A stretch of DNA of 64,000 bases from Bacteroidota bacterium (GTDB lineage: Bacteria > Bacteroidota > Ignavibacteria > UBA10030 > UBA8401): NCBI GenBank assembly GCA_035506275.1, contig DATJPT010000019.1:248001-312000 (forward strand). The letters run 5' to 3'. The notes under the pieces were generated by a model. That model had not been told where the DNA came from. It made no database searches and saw only the letters and a program-made list of their open reading frames with translations. This document shows positions 27,575 to 36,409 of the stretch, in pieces. Position 1 is the first letter of the stretch. Each line of letters begins with the position of its first letter. Made by a program: the position numbers and the translations under genes.

Positions 27575-28633
27575 GTGAAACGAACATTACCTAATAAAAC
27601 AGTTGTCTTTAGATTAAGTTCCATCGGCGACATCGTTTTAACCTCTCCTTTGCTGAGAGTGCTGAGGGGAGCGGCCGGTCCGAAGACGAGAATCGATTTT
27701 GTCGTCAAAAAGGAATTTGCCGAGCTGGTGAAATTCAGCCACCGCCTGTCGGTCGTTCATGAACTGGATGATTCCAGAGGATTCCCGGCGCTGCAGGAAT
27801 TGAAAGAGACTCTCCGTGCCGAGCAATACGACCTTGTCATCGACCTTCACAGCTCTCTGCGGACCATTTATTTGCGTAATTTTTGCAATACCAAGGAAGT
27901 TCTGACGATCGATAAACGGCTGTATGAACGATGGCAGTTGGTTCACTTCAAACGGAACATCTACGGGGAGAACGTTCATGTCGCCGACCGCTACATCGAA
28001 TCGGTCAAGGATTTCGGTGTTTCCAACGACGGCAAAGGGCTTGAGCTGTTCATTCCCGATGAGATCCAATTCGGCGTCTCGGGAAAAATGGCCAAACTCC
28101 GGCTCAACGAATTCGAAAAAGTCCTCGGCGTCTGCCCGGGGGCAAAGCATTTTACGAAACGCTGGCAGAAGGAGAAATTTGCCGAGGTGTGCGGAAAAAT
28201 TGCGAAGGAATACCGCGCCAAGGTGCTGGTGTTCGGAGGAGGAGAAGATAAAGAGGATGGTGATGGAATCGTTTCCCATGTCAACCGAAATGTCTCCGCG
28301 GATGCAGCGGTGAATTTTGCCGGGGCGATGTCCCTGCTTGAAGTCGCCGCCGCGATGGAGTTCTGCGATGTGGTGCTGACGAACGACACCGGCCTGATGC
28401 ACATCGCCTGCGCCCGTCAGCGGAAGGTTGTCGCTGTCTTTGGCTCGACGGTCAAAGAATTCGGCTTTGCCCCTTACGGGACGGAATCGGTCGTCATCGA
28501 GAACAGGTCCCTCGGCTGTCGTCCCTGCTCGCATATCGGCAGAAGCGAATGTCCGAAGGGGCACTTTAGGTGCATGAGCGAGATCAGCGCAGATGAAGTG
28601 GGGCGCTCTGTGATCCAATTCCTTAGAAGATAA
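27575..28633 (+). CDS. Glycosyltransferase family 9 (heptosyltransferase-like)
   Basis: The product of 352 residues shows the GT9 signature near its N-terminus (VVFRLSSIGDIVLTSPLLRVL), a middle QYDLVIDLHSSLRT strand, and the C-terminal donor-binding region with GVCPGAKHFTKRWQKEKF (outline) and TNDTGLMHIACARQRKVVAVFG. Family members add heptose or other sugars to lipopolysaccharide core at the inner membrane. Cys-rich end CRPCSHIGRSECPKGHFRC is common in this family. The GTG start is chosen from the promoter position and family length. The cyclase gene starts immediately after the stop. Confidence 0.88.
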   Translation: MKRTLPNKTVVFRLSSIGDIVLTSPLLRVLRGAAGPKTRIDFVVKKEFAELVKFSHRLSVVHELDDSRGFPALQELKETLRAEQYDLVIDLHSSLRTIYLRNFCNTKEVLTIDKRLYERWQLVHFKRNIYGENVHVADRYIESVKDFGVSNDGKGLELFIPDEIQFGVSGKMAKLRLNEFEKVLGVCPGAKHFTKRWQKEKFAEVCGKIAKEYRAKVLVFGGGEDKEDGDGIVSHVNRNVSADAAVNFAGAMSLLEVAAAMEFCDVVLTNDTGLMHIACARQRKVVAVFGSTVKEFGFAPYGTESVVIENRSLGCRPCSHIGRSECPKGHFRCMSEISADEVGRSVIQFLRR

Positions 28634-30547
28634 ATGTATACCACTCTCGTCCGGAAAATCATCCGCGCTGTCGTTGTCGGAACGTCGCTTGCCGTGATCC
28701 CAGCCGTTCCGTTCTACATCTACACCTTCAGCGCAACACCGCGTCAGCTTGCAATTCTGCTGCCGCTGTTCATTCCGGCGCTCGTGTCGATGCTGCTGGC
28801 GGATGTCCTGATGATCCATCGGTATTTGAAACCGATCAGGGAGTTCTATCTCAGCGAAGAATCCGGCAGCCCCCTTGCAAACGATGACCTCTATCGTGCG
28901 AAACAACGCGCGCTGAATTTTCCTGTCTTTGCGGTGCTGCGGGTTTTTCTCCCCCACGCGATCATCGGCTCGGGGGTTTTCAATCTGTTCATAGTTCTGG
29001 CGAACCGTTATCTCTCCCTCGGCATCAGTCCGGGCGACTTTGTCATGTACTGGGTGATCAACCTGACCGTCGTTCCGGTCGCGCATGCGGTCTATGAATA
29101 TTTTGAATTCTCCAAGGCGATGATTCCGACGCTGCAGCGGCTCGAAACACGAGCGCCGTTGCTTCCGGAACAATATCTTTCGCGCGTTGTTGACGTGCGC
29201 CTCGCGACAAAGGTCATCGTCATTTTCACGATGCTGGGGTTGGCGCCGTTGTTTATCTTGGGCGTCAGTCTGAACAAGAAACATACAAGCCTGCTCATCG
29301 AAAAAGAACAGGATTATCTGTGCCACGAGGCGAGGCTGTTCTCAATGTTCCTCCCCGGAACTGATTCTCCCCGGCGGCAGGGCATCGTCTCTGCCTCCGG
29401 TGAAGGGGAAACCGTTATTGTAAAGGATGCATCGGGCGGACTGTCGTTTTCGGGTCCGAGCCTCGAGGATTTTCAAAAAGCCCGCGTGCTGAAGTTCTTT
29501 GATGAAAAGGCGGCGACGTTGTCGGACGCCGGTATCATCGCAGCCAAAGTGCCATCCTCTGACGGCAGGATGATCGTATGCGTCGCAGTTTCGCTGGATC
29601 GTATAACGGCGGAATCGTCGTCGCTCCGCGGGGGGACCATATCAATTATTGTCGCGTCGATGCTGCTGCTGGGAGCGCTTCTCGTTCTTGTCGCCCGGGA
29701 CATCAACCAATCGACCAGAATGCTTGTTGCCGGTTTGAAAGAGGTCGAAGAGGGTTCGTTCGACCATGAAGTGAAAATTTATTCGACGGACGAGTTTTCG
29801 ACGATCGGGGATGGCTTTAACCGGATGATCGCCGGATTGCGCGAGAGGAATTTCATCAAAGATACCTTCGGGAAGTATGTTGCTCCGACCGTCATGGAAA
29901 AGATCCTTCATGAGGGAGTCAACGCCGAAGGAGGACAGGGTTTCCGTCTTGGTGGAGAACGGCGCACCGTGACAATATTGATGTCCGACATCAGGGATTT
30001 CACGAAACGGACGGAAGAATCAAACGCTGAAATGCTTGTCGACGTTTTGAACAAATATCTGGAAAGAATGGTCTCAGTTGTCGAACGCTACGACGGCACG
30101 GTCGACAAGTATATCGGCGATGCGCTGATGGTGCTTTTTGGAGCTCCGCTCGCGAAAGATGATGACCCTGACCGCGCAGTGCAGGCTGCGTTTGCCATGC
30201 GCGCCGAGCTTGCCCGCTTGAATGAGGAGTTAAAACGTTCTTCACGGGCAAAGTTTTCTCCCATTCGAATCGGCATCGGAATCCACACCGGTGAGGTGAT
30301 CGCAGGGAGCGTCGGATCCCCCAACAGACTTGAATATACCGTCATCGGCGATGCAGTCAACCTTGCCTCGCGCATCGAAGGGCTGACCAAGCAATTCAGG
30401 ACAGACATCCTCGTATCAGAAGCTACCGTCGGGGTTTTAAAAGGATCCTACCCGCTAACGAGACTTCGCCGCACAAAAGTGAAAGGGAAGAAGGGGGGAG
30501 TCGTAGTCTATAAGACCGGGAAATTCGCTATTTCCTCCAGTAAATAA
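28634..30547 (+). CDS. Membrane-bound class III adenylate/guanylate cyclase with HAMP domain
   Basis: The 637-residue protein has several hydrophobic segments in its first 200 residues, a large extracytoplasmic-type region, a further helix near 340, a HAMP linker (about 350-405) and a C-terminal class III cyclase domain. MSDIRDFTKRTEE and DKYIGDALMVLFGAP hold the two metal-binding aspartates; VIGDAVNLASRIEGL is the conserved C2 motif. It should make cyclic nucleotide in response to an envelope signal. Its ATG abuts the GT9 stop codon, so it is co-transcribed with a lipopolysaccharide-type enzyme. Which nucleotide it uses is not certain. Confidence 0.9.
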   Translation: MYTTLVRKIIRAVVVGTSLAVIPAVPFYIYTFSATPRQLAILLPLFIPALVSMLLADVLMIHRYLKPIREFYLSEESGSPLANDDLYRAKQRALNFPVFAVLRVFLPHAIIGSGVFNLFIVLANRYLSLGISPGDFVMYWVINLTVVPVAHAVYEYFEFSKAMIPTLQRLETRAPLLPEQYLSRVVDVRLATKVIVIFTMLGLAPLFILGVSLNKKHTSLLIEKEQDYLCHEARLFSMFLPGTDSPRRQGIVSASGEGETVIVKDASGGLSFSGPSLEDFQKARVLKFFDEKAATLSDAGIIAAKVPSSDGRMIVCVAVSLDRITAESSSLRGGTISIIVASMLLLGALLVLVARDINQSTRMLVAGLKEVEEGSFDHEVKIYSTDEFSTIGDGFNRMIAGLRERNFIKDTFGKYVAPTVMEKILHEGVNAEGGQGFRLGGERRTVTILMSDIRDFTKRTEESNAEMLVDVLNKYLERMVSVVERYDGTVDKYIGDALMVLFGAPLAKDDDPDRAVQAAFAMRAELARLNEELKRSSRAKFSPIRIGIGIHTGEVIAGSVGSPNRLEYTVIGDAVNLASRIEGLTKQFRTDILVSEATVGVLKGSYPLTRLRRTKVKGKKGGVVVYKTGKFAISSSK

Positions 30548-30639
30548 GGGGTTTCATCCCTCATTGGGGACCTCAAGCAACGACATCTGCCGCTCAATCC
30601 ACTCCATTCCGAACGACTCTTCCCGTAAGAGCATTTTTA

Positions 30640-30668
30640 TTGATTCTCTTTTGAAGATGCTCTATATT
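30640..30668 (+). promoter_or_regulatory. Sigma70-type promoter upstream of the 140-residue protein gene
   Basis: TTGATT (30640-30645), a 17-base spacer and TATATT (30663-30668). Transcription near 30675 excludes a TTG start at 30667 and supports the ATG at 30715. Confidence 0.65.
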
Positions 30669-30714
30669 GAAACCGTCAAAAAATTACCCGATAAGCCACT
30701 CCCAAAAACTGTGC

Positions 30715-31137
30715 ATGATCGTCAGTCAACAAACGGAGTCCTTTGTTGCATCGCTCCAGGACTACTCACGTCATGCCTTGCGCCATTCTCCCGACCTCGC
30801 TTCACTTATTGAACTTTCCCGGCTTCATCATCAGGAGCAGGTTTTGGACGATCTGTCGTTTCTTTCAAAATTTCTCGTCAACACCGACAGCGTGATGAAA
30901 AGAATCGGGATCGGTGGCGAGGGGTACAGCAAGCTGTCGTTCGAGTTCACAGAGAACCTTGAAAAGGCATCGACGCTGATCCGCCTGCTTGTCAAAGAAG
31001 CGCCCGATGAGGTCAAAAAACATTTTATGTCGGCATATTTTGGAATGACGCACGACGGGTTAACCGCATTGATGGAATTGCTGCATGACATTGCCTGGCT
31101 GAAAAATTGGGAGATCGACCATCGAATGTCCGAATGA
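30715..31137 (+). CDS. Soluble helical protein, unknown
   Basis: The 140-residue product is predicted all-helical and soluble. I recognise no family. The start is set by the promoter just upstream. Its stop overlaps the ATG of the next small gene (ATGA), so the two are translationally coupled. Confidence 0.65.
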   Translation: MIVSQQTESFVASLQDYSRHALRHSPDLASLIELSRLHHQEQVLDDLSFLSKFLVNTDSVMKRIGIGGEGYSKLSFEFTENLEKASTLIRLLVKEAPDEVKKHFMSAYFGMTHDGLTALMELLHDIAWLKNWEIDHRMSE

Positions 31138-31355
31138 ATGTCTCTCAGGATGAGAACATTGCCCTTGTGCTCCGGCAGGCGCGAAACCTTCTTGCCGTCG
31201 CAGTAGTAATGATGGCTGCGCTGGATCTCATCGATCCGCCGTTTTCGTCCTTCCGCATCATCCTGAATTTTCTTGTTCTTGTGATCCTTGTCTTTACGTT
31301 GTTTCGAATTCATCGGTTCGTCGTCGCGTTGAAATCATCTACCCCTACTCTCTAA
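31134..31355 (+). CDS. Small two-helix membrane protein, unknown
   Basis: The 73-residue product has two hydrophobic segments (NLLAVAVVMMAALDLI and ILNFLVLVILVFTLF) joined by a short loop, which suggests a membrane hairpin. Its ATG overlaps the previous stop codon by the ATGA arrangement. Together with the preceding soluble helical protein it could form a small complex at the membrane; this is inference from gene coupling only. Confidence 0.6.
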   Translation: MNVSQDENIALVLRQARNLLAVAVVMMAALDLIDPPFSSFRIILNFLVLVILVFTLFRIHRFVVALKSSTPTL

Positions 31356-31376
31356 GCGGTCCGAAAGGAGCTTGCG

Positions 31377-32792
31377 ATGGCTCGTAAAATAAAAAGAAGA
31401 AACAAGGTTCGGAGCAGGAAAAAGACTGTACGTGCCCCAAAAAAGAAGCTGCCTGTGAAGAAAGGGAAGAAGAAGGCATTGAAGAAAAAAGCGCTACCCC
31501 TTGCTCCGAAACCGTCGGCAGCGCCGCCGTCTCGCACCGCTCAACCCCCCGCGAAACCGATTACGTCGTATGACGTCGTGCTGCATAATTTCGACATTGC
31601 TGCCGCAAAGCTCCAACTCAGCGACGAATTGAAGCAGCTTATTAAAACACCCGACCGCGAGCTGCGGGTCGAAATTCCGATCATCATGGACAACGGTAAA
31701 CTAAATACGCTGATCGGCTATCGCGTTCAGCACAACAATGCACGGGGACCGAATAAAGGTGGCATCCGTTATCACCCCGATGTGGACCTTGATGAAGTGC
31801 GCGCCCTCTCATCGCTGATGACGTGGAAGACCGCCGTGGTTGACATTCCCTTCGGCGGAGCGAAGGGAGGGATCGCAGTCGACCCGCGCCAGTTTTCTAA
31901 AGGCGAGCTCGAACGGCTGACGCGCGTCTTTACCCAAAAAATAGACTGCATCATCGGTCCCTCGGAGGATATTCCCGCGCCGGACGTCAACACGAACGCT
32001 CAAGTTATGTCCTGGATGATGGACCAGTACAGCAGACGGCATGGCCACACGCCGGCTGTCGTGACCGGCAAGCCGGTTGAGTTAGGGGGATCGGTGGGAC
32101 GGGATGAAGCAACGGGACGCGGCGTCTGCATTGCGTTGCGCGAAACTTCAAAATCAATGAAATTTGATTTGAAGAAAATGTCGATCGCAATTCAGGGGTT
32201 CGGCAACGTTGGCGCACACACCGCGAGGATCCTGGAAGAGGAGTTCGGCGCAAAAGTTGTCGCCGTCAGCGATGTGAAAGGGGGAATCTACAACCCGCGC
32301 GGGATCCGTTTCAAGGATGCCATGGAACACCTCGTTGAAACGGGTTCTGTTGTCGGCCTGAAAGGGGGCGCAAAAATTTCGAACAGCGAGCTGCTTGAGC
32401 TGAAATGTGATGTCCTCATTCCCGCCGCCCTTGGCGGACAATTGCACGGAAAAAATGCCGACCGTGTCCAAGCAAAGCTGATCGTCGAAGCCGCGAACGG
32501 ACCTACGACGTACGAAGCGGACGAGATCTTTGCAGCAAAGAAGATTCCCGTTGTCCCGGACATTTATGCCAATGCGGGAGGCGTGACTGTGAGCTACTTT
32601 GAATGGGCGCAGAACCTTCAGCAGTTCCGCTGGGACTATTCCCGAGTTGTCGCGGAGCTCGAAAAAGTCATGACGAGAAGTTTCGCCGACGTGGAGAAAA
32701 CATCGGAGAAGTATAATGTCACGATGAGGATCGGGGCGTATATTCTCGCACTCGACCGCGTCGCGAAAGCGACGGAATTGCGTGGAATCTAG
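31377..32792 (+). CDS. Glutamate dehydrogenase (Glu/Leu/Phe/Val family) with lysine-rich N-terminal tail
   Basis: Residues 62-471 form a normal hexameric-type glutamate dehydrogenase: GPNKGGIRYHPDV, PFGGAKGGIAVDP with the catalytic-site lysine, and the Rossmann motif QGFGNVGAHTA. It interconverts glutamate and 2-oxoglutarate plus ammonia. The first 61 residues are unusual: 22 of the first 38 are Lys or Arg (KKGKKKALKKK), followed by a Pro/Ala linker, like the tails of histone H1-like proteins. The start is well placed, with AAAGGAG at 31364-31370 six bases before the ATG, so the tail looks genuinely translated. It may bind nucleic acid or membrane. A tail-less start is not obvious. Confidence 0.93.
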   Translation: MARKIKRRNKVRSRKKTVRAPKKKLPVKKGKKKALKKKALPLAPKPSAAPPSRTAQPPAKPITSYDVVLHNFDIAAAKLQLSDELKQLIKTPDRELRVEIPIIMDNGKLNTLIGYRVQHNNARGPNKGGIRYHPDVDLDEVRALSSLMTWKTAVVDIPFGGAKGGIAVDPRQFSKGELERLTRVFTQKIDCIIGPSEDIPAPDVNTNAQVMSWMMDQYSRRHGHTPAVVTGKPVELGGSVGRDEATGRGVCIALRETSKSMKFDLKKMSIAIQGFGNVGAHTARILEEEFGAKVVAVSDVKGGIYNPRGIRFKDAMEHLVETGSVVGLKGGAKISNSELLELKCDVLIPAALGGQLHGKNADRVQAKLIVEAANGPTTYEADEIFAAKKIPVVPDIYANAGGVTVSYFEWAQNLQQFRWDYSRVVAELEKVMTRSFADVEKTSEKYNVTMRIGAYILALDRVAKATELRGI

Positions 32793-32854
32793 CGCAAATC
32801 GAGGCCCACGGGGCGTTGTTGCGATATTGAATTGTTGAGCATGCAGGTTCCTCG

Positions 32855-34099
32855 ATGGCGAAGTTTTTCATTTTTTTGATTCTTGCATCAACGGCAGCAT
32901 CTCAAACTCCTCATGAACCTGCGCCGGCGGTGCGCACCGGAATCGACGTTCTTGTCGAGAACGATTTTTCCATCCTCAAAGGAAAACACGTCGGCCTCAT
33001 TACCAATCCGACGGGCGTTACGGCCGGTCTCATCTCCGCTGCAGACATTTTTTCGCACGCCGACCAATTGAAACTGGTCGCCCTGTTCGCTCCCGAGCAT
33101 GGCATACGCGGTGATGCCGTGGCCGGCAGCCGCATTGATTCCTACATCGACTCAGCAACCGGCGTTCCGGTGTACTCACTCTACGGCAAGACGACAAAGC
33201 CGACCGGTGAAATGCTCAAGGGAATCGATGTCCTGGTCTACGATATACAGGACATCGGTGTCCGGTCGTATACCTTCATCAGCACGATGGCGAACGCCAT
33301 GAGTGCGGCGGCAGAACATAATATTGAATTCGTTGTTCTCGACCGTCCAGATCCTTTGACCGGGAACAAGGTCGAGGGGAATGTCCTCGACCCAAAGTTC
33401 AAGTCGTTCGTCGGTTTGTTTCCCATCCCGTATGTTTATGGAATGACCTGCGGCGAGCTCGCTTCATTGTTGAACAATGAAGGATGGCTTGAAGGAGGGA
33501 AAAAATGCAAGCTCGCGGTCGTAAAAATGGAAGGATGGAACCGGTCGATGTGGTGGGAAGACACCGGGCTTCAGTGGGTTCCGACATCGCCGCATATTCC
33601 ATTTGCCGCGACAGCGTTGTTCTGTGCGGCAACAGGAATCATCGGTGAGCTTGAAGGGTTGAATGTCGGCGTCGGTTATACGATGCCATTTCAAGTCGTT
33701 GGTGCTCCATGGGTCGACGGTAAGGCATTGGCTCGCACATTGAACAGCAAATATATCGCGGGGGTCCATTTCCGGCCGGTCGTCTATACTCCGTTCTACG
33801 GACCGATGCAAGGGAAACAAGTGAACGGAGTTGAGATCCATCTGATGGACCGGGAACAAGCCGACCTGGTGAATATTCAATTGTATATTCTGCAGGCGAT
33901 CGACGATTTTTATCCGGACCGGGACGTTCTTTCACATTCGGATTCTTCGCGTGTGCGGATGTTCGACCGCGTGATGGGAACCGATGCGGTCAGGATCGCG
34001 TTGGAACAAAAAGTTCCGGTGCCGACGATCGTCGCGGAGTGGAAAAGAGAGGTCGAGGCATTCCTGCCGATTCGGAAAAAATATCTTCTATACGAATAG
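32855..34099 (+). CDS. namZ: DUF1343 / NamZ-type exo-beta-N-acetylmuramidase, secreted
   Basis: The 414-residue protein has a short signal peptide and matches DUF1343 throughout: GIDVLVENDFSILKGKHVG (outline), FAPEHGIRGDAVAG, VYDIQDIGVRSYTF and LDRPDPLTGNKVEG. The founding member, NamZ of Bacillus, removes terminal MurNAc from peptidoglycan fragments. In this Gram-negative it would act in the periplasm on cell-wall turnover products. The gene symbol rests on family membership, not on a tested activity. No amiE/nagZ partner is adjacent, though the GH20-like enzyme at 8.8 kb could complement it. Confidence 0.85.
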   Translation: MAKFFIFLILASTAASQTPHEPAPAVRTGIDVLVENDFSILKGKHVGLITNPTGVTAGLISAADIFSHADQLKLVALFAPEHGIRGDAVAGSRIDSYIDSATGVPVYSLYGKTTKPTGEMLKGIDVLVYDIQDIGVRSYTFISTMANAMSAAAEHNIEFVVLDRPDPLTGNKVEGNVLDPKFKSFVGLFPIPYVYGMTCGELASLLNNEGWLEGGKKCKLAVVKMEGWNRSMWWEDTGLQWVPTSPHIPFAATALFCAATGIIGELEGLNVGVGYTMPFQVVGAPWVDGKALARTLNSKYIAGVHFRPVVYTPFYGPMQGKQVNGVEIHLMDREQADLVNIQLYILQAIDDFYPDRDVLSHSDSSRVRMFDRVMGTDAVRIALEQKVPVPTIVAEWKREVEAFLPIRKKYLLYE

Positions 34100-34121
34100 G
34101 CGGTTGGATGAAAAAGTTTAA

Positions 34122-34365
34122 GTGGTGTCTCAATTTGACAGAGTTCCCTTCTTTCTGAGATCCGAAGGAATGCTCCAAAGGAATCCGTTGGACCTTCGGG
34201 AAATCCTTCGATCGAATCCTGCCCGCGCGCCGATCTCTCGAACACGTGTGAAGGAAGGCATTGCAAGGGTTCCGACTTTCCCGAAGGGATTCTTCGGACG
34301 CGAGGTTCTTCTTTCTCTGGCAAGAGAGAAAGCAGAGAGGGTTATCAAATTCAGGCTGAGACGCC
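34122..34365. mobile_element. MITE-like repeat, copy A (about 244 bp)
   Basis: This gene-free stretch begins GTGGTGTCTCAATTTGA and ends with the inverted match TCAAATTCAGGCTGAGACGCC in outline (34345-34365). Internally it shares blocks with copy B at 44885-45406: TTCGATCGAATCC (34208 region) and GTGTGAAGGAAGGCATTGC followed by GGGTTCCGA (34250-34280), and TTCTTTCTCTGGC near the right end. No protein-coding potential or transposase is seen. It looks like a short, decayed, non-autonomous element. It fills the 310-base gap between namZ and the next gene. Confidence 0.65.
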
Positions 34366-34409
34366 GGCAAAAGTTTGCAATTCGGGGAGATTTATTCTAA
34401 TTTTACCCA

Positions 34410-34919
34410 ATGCAAAAGCTTAGTACGAGGATTTCGCTGTTTGTTCTTATCGTCAGCGCGGTAGTGTGGCTTGGAGCGGTGAACGTCAGGGCCGTAATTG
34501 GCAACGAGCTTTTGAATTTCGGCACGCTTGAGTTCAAGGACCACCTCGACGCCGGCCTTGAACGGGAAGTGTTCAGGCTTATCAGTCTGACGTCGGTGAT
34601 CGTGATCGCCGGATACCTGGCCACGTTTGTCAGCGCGGTTGTGTTCGTGCGGACGACGACGCTCAGCCTTAAACGCAACGGCTGGCTCATGATGAGCGCG
34701 CTCATCTTTTTTATTTTTTCTCCCGTCGAGTTCTACACGCTCGTTCTCGACTGGAAAATGATCACCCTTGATTTCTTTTCTAACGCTGCGCCGACGGATT
34801 TTAGAGTATTGTTCATCCACCGGCTTGCGGCGCTGGCAGGAATGCCGATCATCGCGCTGTTGTCCTATTATACGATCGTCGGACTTGCGATCTGGCAGCC
34901 GTTGAAGAAGCCGGAATGA
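34410..34919 (+). CDS. Four-helix membrane protein, unknown
   Basis: The 169-residue product has about four hydrophobic segments (10-28, 60-82, 92-112 and 130-158). No family is recognised. It is separated from namZ by the MITE-like element and followed 28 bases later by a small conserved-looking gene. Confidence 0.7.
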   Translation: MQKLSTRISLFVLIVSAVVWLGAVNVRAVIGNELLNFGTLEFKDHLDAGLEREVFRLISLTSVIVIAGYLATFVSAVVFVRTTTLSLKRNGWLMMSALIFFIFSPVEFYTLVLDWKMITLDFFSNAAPTDFRVLFIHRLAALAGMPIIALLSYYTIVGLAIWQPLKKPE

Positions 34920-34947
34920 ACGACAACATGGAATTGATGCCCATCGT

Positions 34948-35208
34948 ATGACAGTGGAAGAAACATTATCAGAGCTGGAGACGGTCGCCCGGGACATGGG
35001 CGTGACCATCCGCTATGAGAAGGGGGATTTTGACGGCGGGTACTGCCTTCTCAAGGATGCGCGGATCATCGTTGTGAACAAAAAACTCAACCCCAACAAG
35101 AAAGCATCGGTGATCTCGCAGGCGTTCGGCGAACTCGGGATCGAAAATATCTACATCAAGCCGGCGGTTCGTCTCTTCATAGAAGACGAACTCGTGCGTG
35201 CGCGGTAA
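34948..35208 (+). CDS. Small soluble protein, unknown
   Basis: The 86-residue product is compact and mixed alpha/beta, with a central strand GGYCLLKDARIIVVNKKLN and a charged helix. I recognise no named family. It has no signal peptide or metal motif. It lies 42 bases before aroQ and may be transcribed with it. Confidence 0.7.
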   Translation: MTVEETLSELETVARDMGVTIRYEKGDFDGGYCLLKDARIIVVNKKLNPNKKASVISQAFGELGIENIYIKPAVRLFIEDELVRAR

Positions 35209-35250
35209 GCCCTCACTCTGGGAACAATATAACGGTTCGACAAGAAGTCC

Positions 35251-35688
35251 ATGAATATTCTCGTCATTAACGGCCCGAATCTTAATTTGCTCGGGAGGCG
35301 CGAGCCGGAGATCTACGGCAGCCAAACGCTGAAGGATATTGAGGACGATTTGACGAAAGCATTTCCTCGGGTTCGCTTCACGTTCTTTCAATCGAACCAT
35401 GAGGGAGCGATCATCGACCGCCTGCAAACCGCCCAGCCCGATAAGAACGACGGCGTTGTCCTGAATGCCGCGGCGTATACTCATTATTCGTACGCGATTC
35501 GCGATGCGATCGCGGCGCTGACGATTCCCGTCATCGAAGTACACATTTCCAATATTCACTTGCGGGAAGAGTTTCGGAAAAATTCCGTCACTGCTCCGGT
35601 TTGCAAGGCACAAATTTCAGGGTTTGGCGTCGACGGCTACCGCATCGCCGTCGAAACACTCATCCAACATTCAGCGCCCGTCTCATGA
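35251..35688 (+). CDS. aroQ: Type II 3-dehydroquinate dehydratase
   Basis: The 145-residue protein is a standard type II dehydroquinase of the shikimate pathway: NILVINGPNLNLLGRREPEIYG carries the catalytic Arg and Tyr, SNHEGAIIDRL and LNAAAYTHYSYAIRDA follow, and EVHISNIHLREEFR contains the active-site His. It converts 3-dehydroquinate to 3-dehydroshikimate in the cytoplasm. Length is typical. Its stop overlaps the next gene by four bases (ATGA). Confidence 0.97.
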   Translation: MNILVINGPNLNLLGRREPEIYGSQTLKDIEDDLTKAFPRVRFTFFQSNHEGAIIDRLQTAQPDKNDGVVLNAAAYTHYSYAIRDAIAALTIPVIEVHISNIHLREEFRKNSVTAPVCKAQISGFGVDGYRIAVETLIQHSAPVS

Positions 35689-36374
35689 TCAAAGCCGTCG
35701 TTTTCGACCTCGACAATACTCTCGTCGACTTCATGCAGATGAAACGCCAGGCAATCGATGCGGCGATCAACGCAATGATCGACGCAGGGTTGAACCTGAG
35801 CCGCAAGGAGATTCAGTCGCGCATCGATGCTATCTATAAAGAGCGGGGAATGGAATTCCAGAATGTGTTCGACCAGCTGCTGTACGGCGAATTCCAGAAA
35901 ATGGATTACAAGATCTTGTCCGCCGGGGTCATTGCGTATCGCCGTGCACGTGAAGCCGCGCTCGTTCCGTATCCGCACGTGTATATGACGCTCATGGAAC
36001 TCTTGAAGATGGGCATTCGGCTTGCCGTCGTCTCCGATGCTCCGGCGCGTGAAGCATGGCTGCGGCTATCGTATCTCAATTTCCACCACATCTTCGACCA
36101 TGTTGTTACGTTCGAAGATACCGGCCAGCGGAAACCGCATGAAGCCCCCTTCCGCCGCGCATTGGAGCTCCTCAGGGTCGAGCCGGCAGAAGCGCTGATG
36201 GTGGGAGACTGGGAGGAACGGGACGTCGTCGGCGCCGCAAAAGTCGGGATGAAGACGGTCTTCGCCCGCTATGGCGATACTTTCGGCACTGTCGATTCCA
36301 ACGCGGATTTTGAAGTGGATGACATTGCTGAATTGATCGATGTCGTGCGGAATGAAAACAGCATGAGACTATAG
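35685..36374 (+). CDS. HAD-superfamily hydrolase (subfamily IA)
   Basis: The 229-residue protein starts VVFDLDNTLVDFM with the nucleophile Asp and acid/base Asp, has a helical cap (about 15-95), motif II in LAVVSDAP, a Lys in TGQRKPHEAPF, and motif III in MVGDWEERDVVGA. It is a cytoplasmic phosphatase of unknown substrate. The ATG overlaps the aroQ stop codon, so the genes are translationally coupled. Confidence 0.88.
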   Translation: MIKAVVFDLDNTLVDFMQMKRQAIDAAINAMIDAGLNLSRKEIQSRIDAIYKERGMEFQNVFDQLLYGEFQKMDYKILSAGVIAYRRAREAALVPYPHVYMTLMELLKMGIRLAVVSDAPAREAWLRLSYLNFHHIFDHVVTFEDTGQRKPHEAPFRRALELLRVEPAEALMVGDWEERDVVGAAKVGMKTVFARYGDTFGTVDSNADFEVDDIAELIDVVRNENSMRL

Positions 36375-36409
36375 ACCTCAATGTTCATTGTTGGCCGGAG
36401 AAACAGAAC

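Noticed and set aside
34122-34400. 92-residue open frame in MITE copy A
   Set aside because: It starts in the terminal repeat and has no ribosome site or recognisable sequence.
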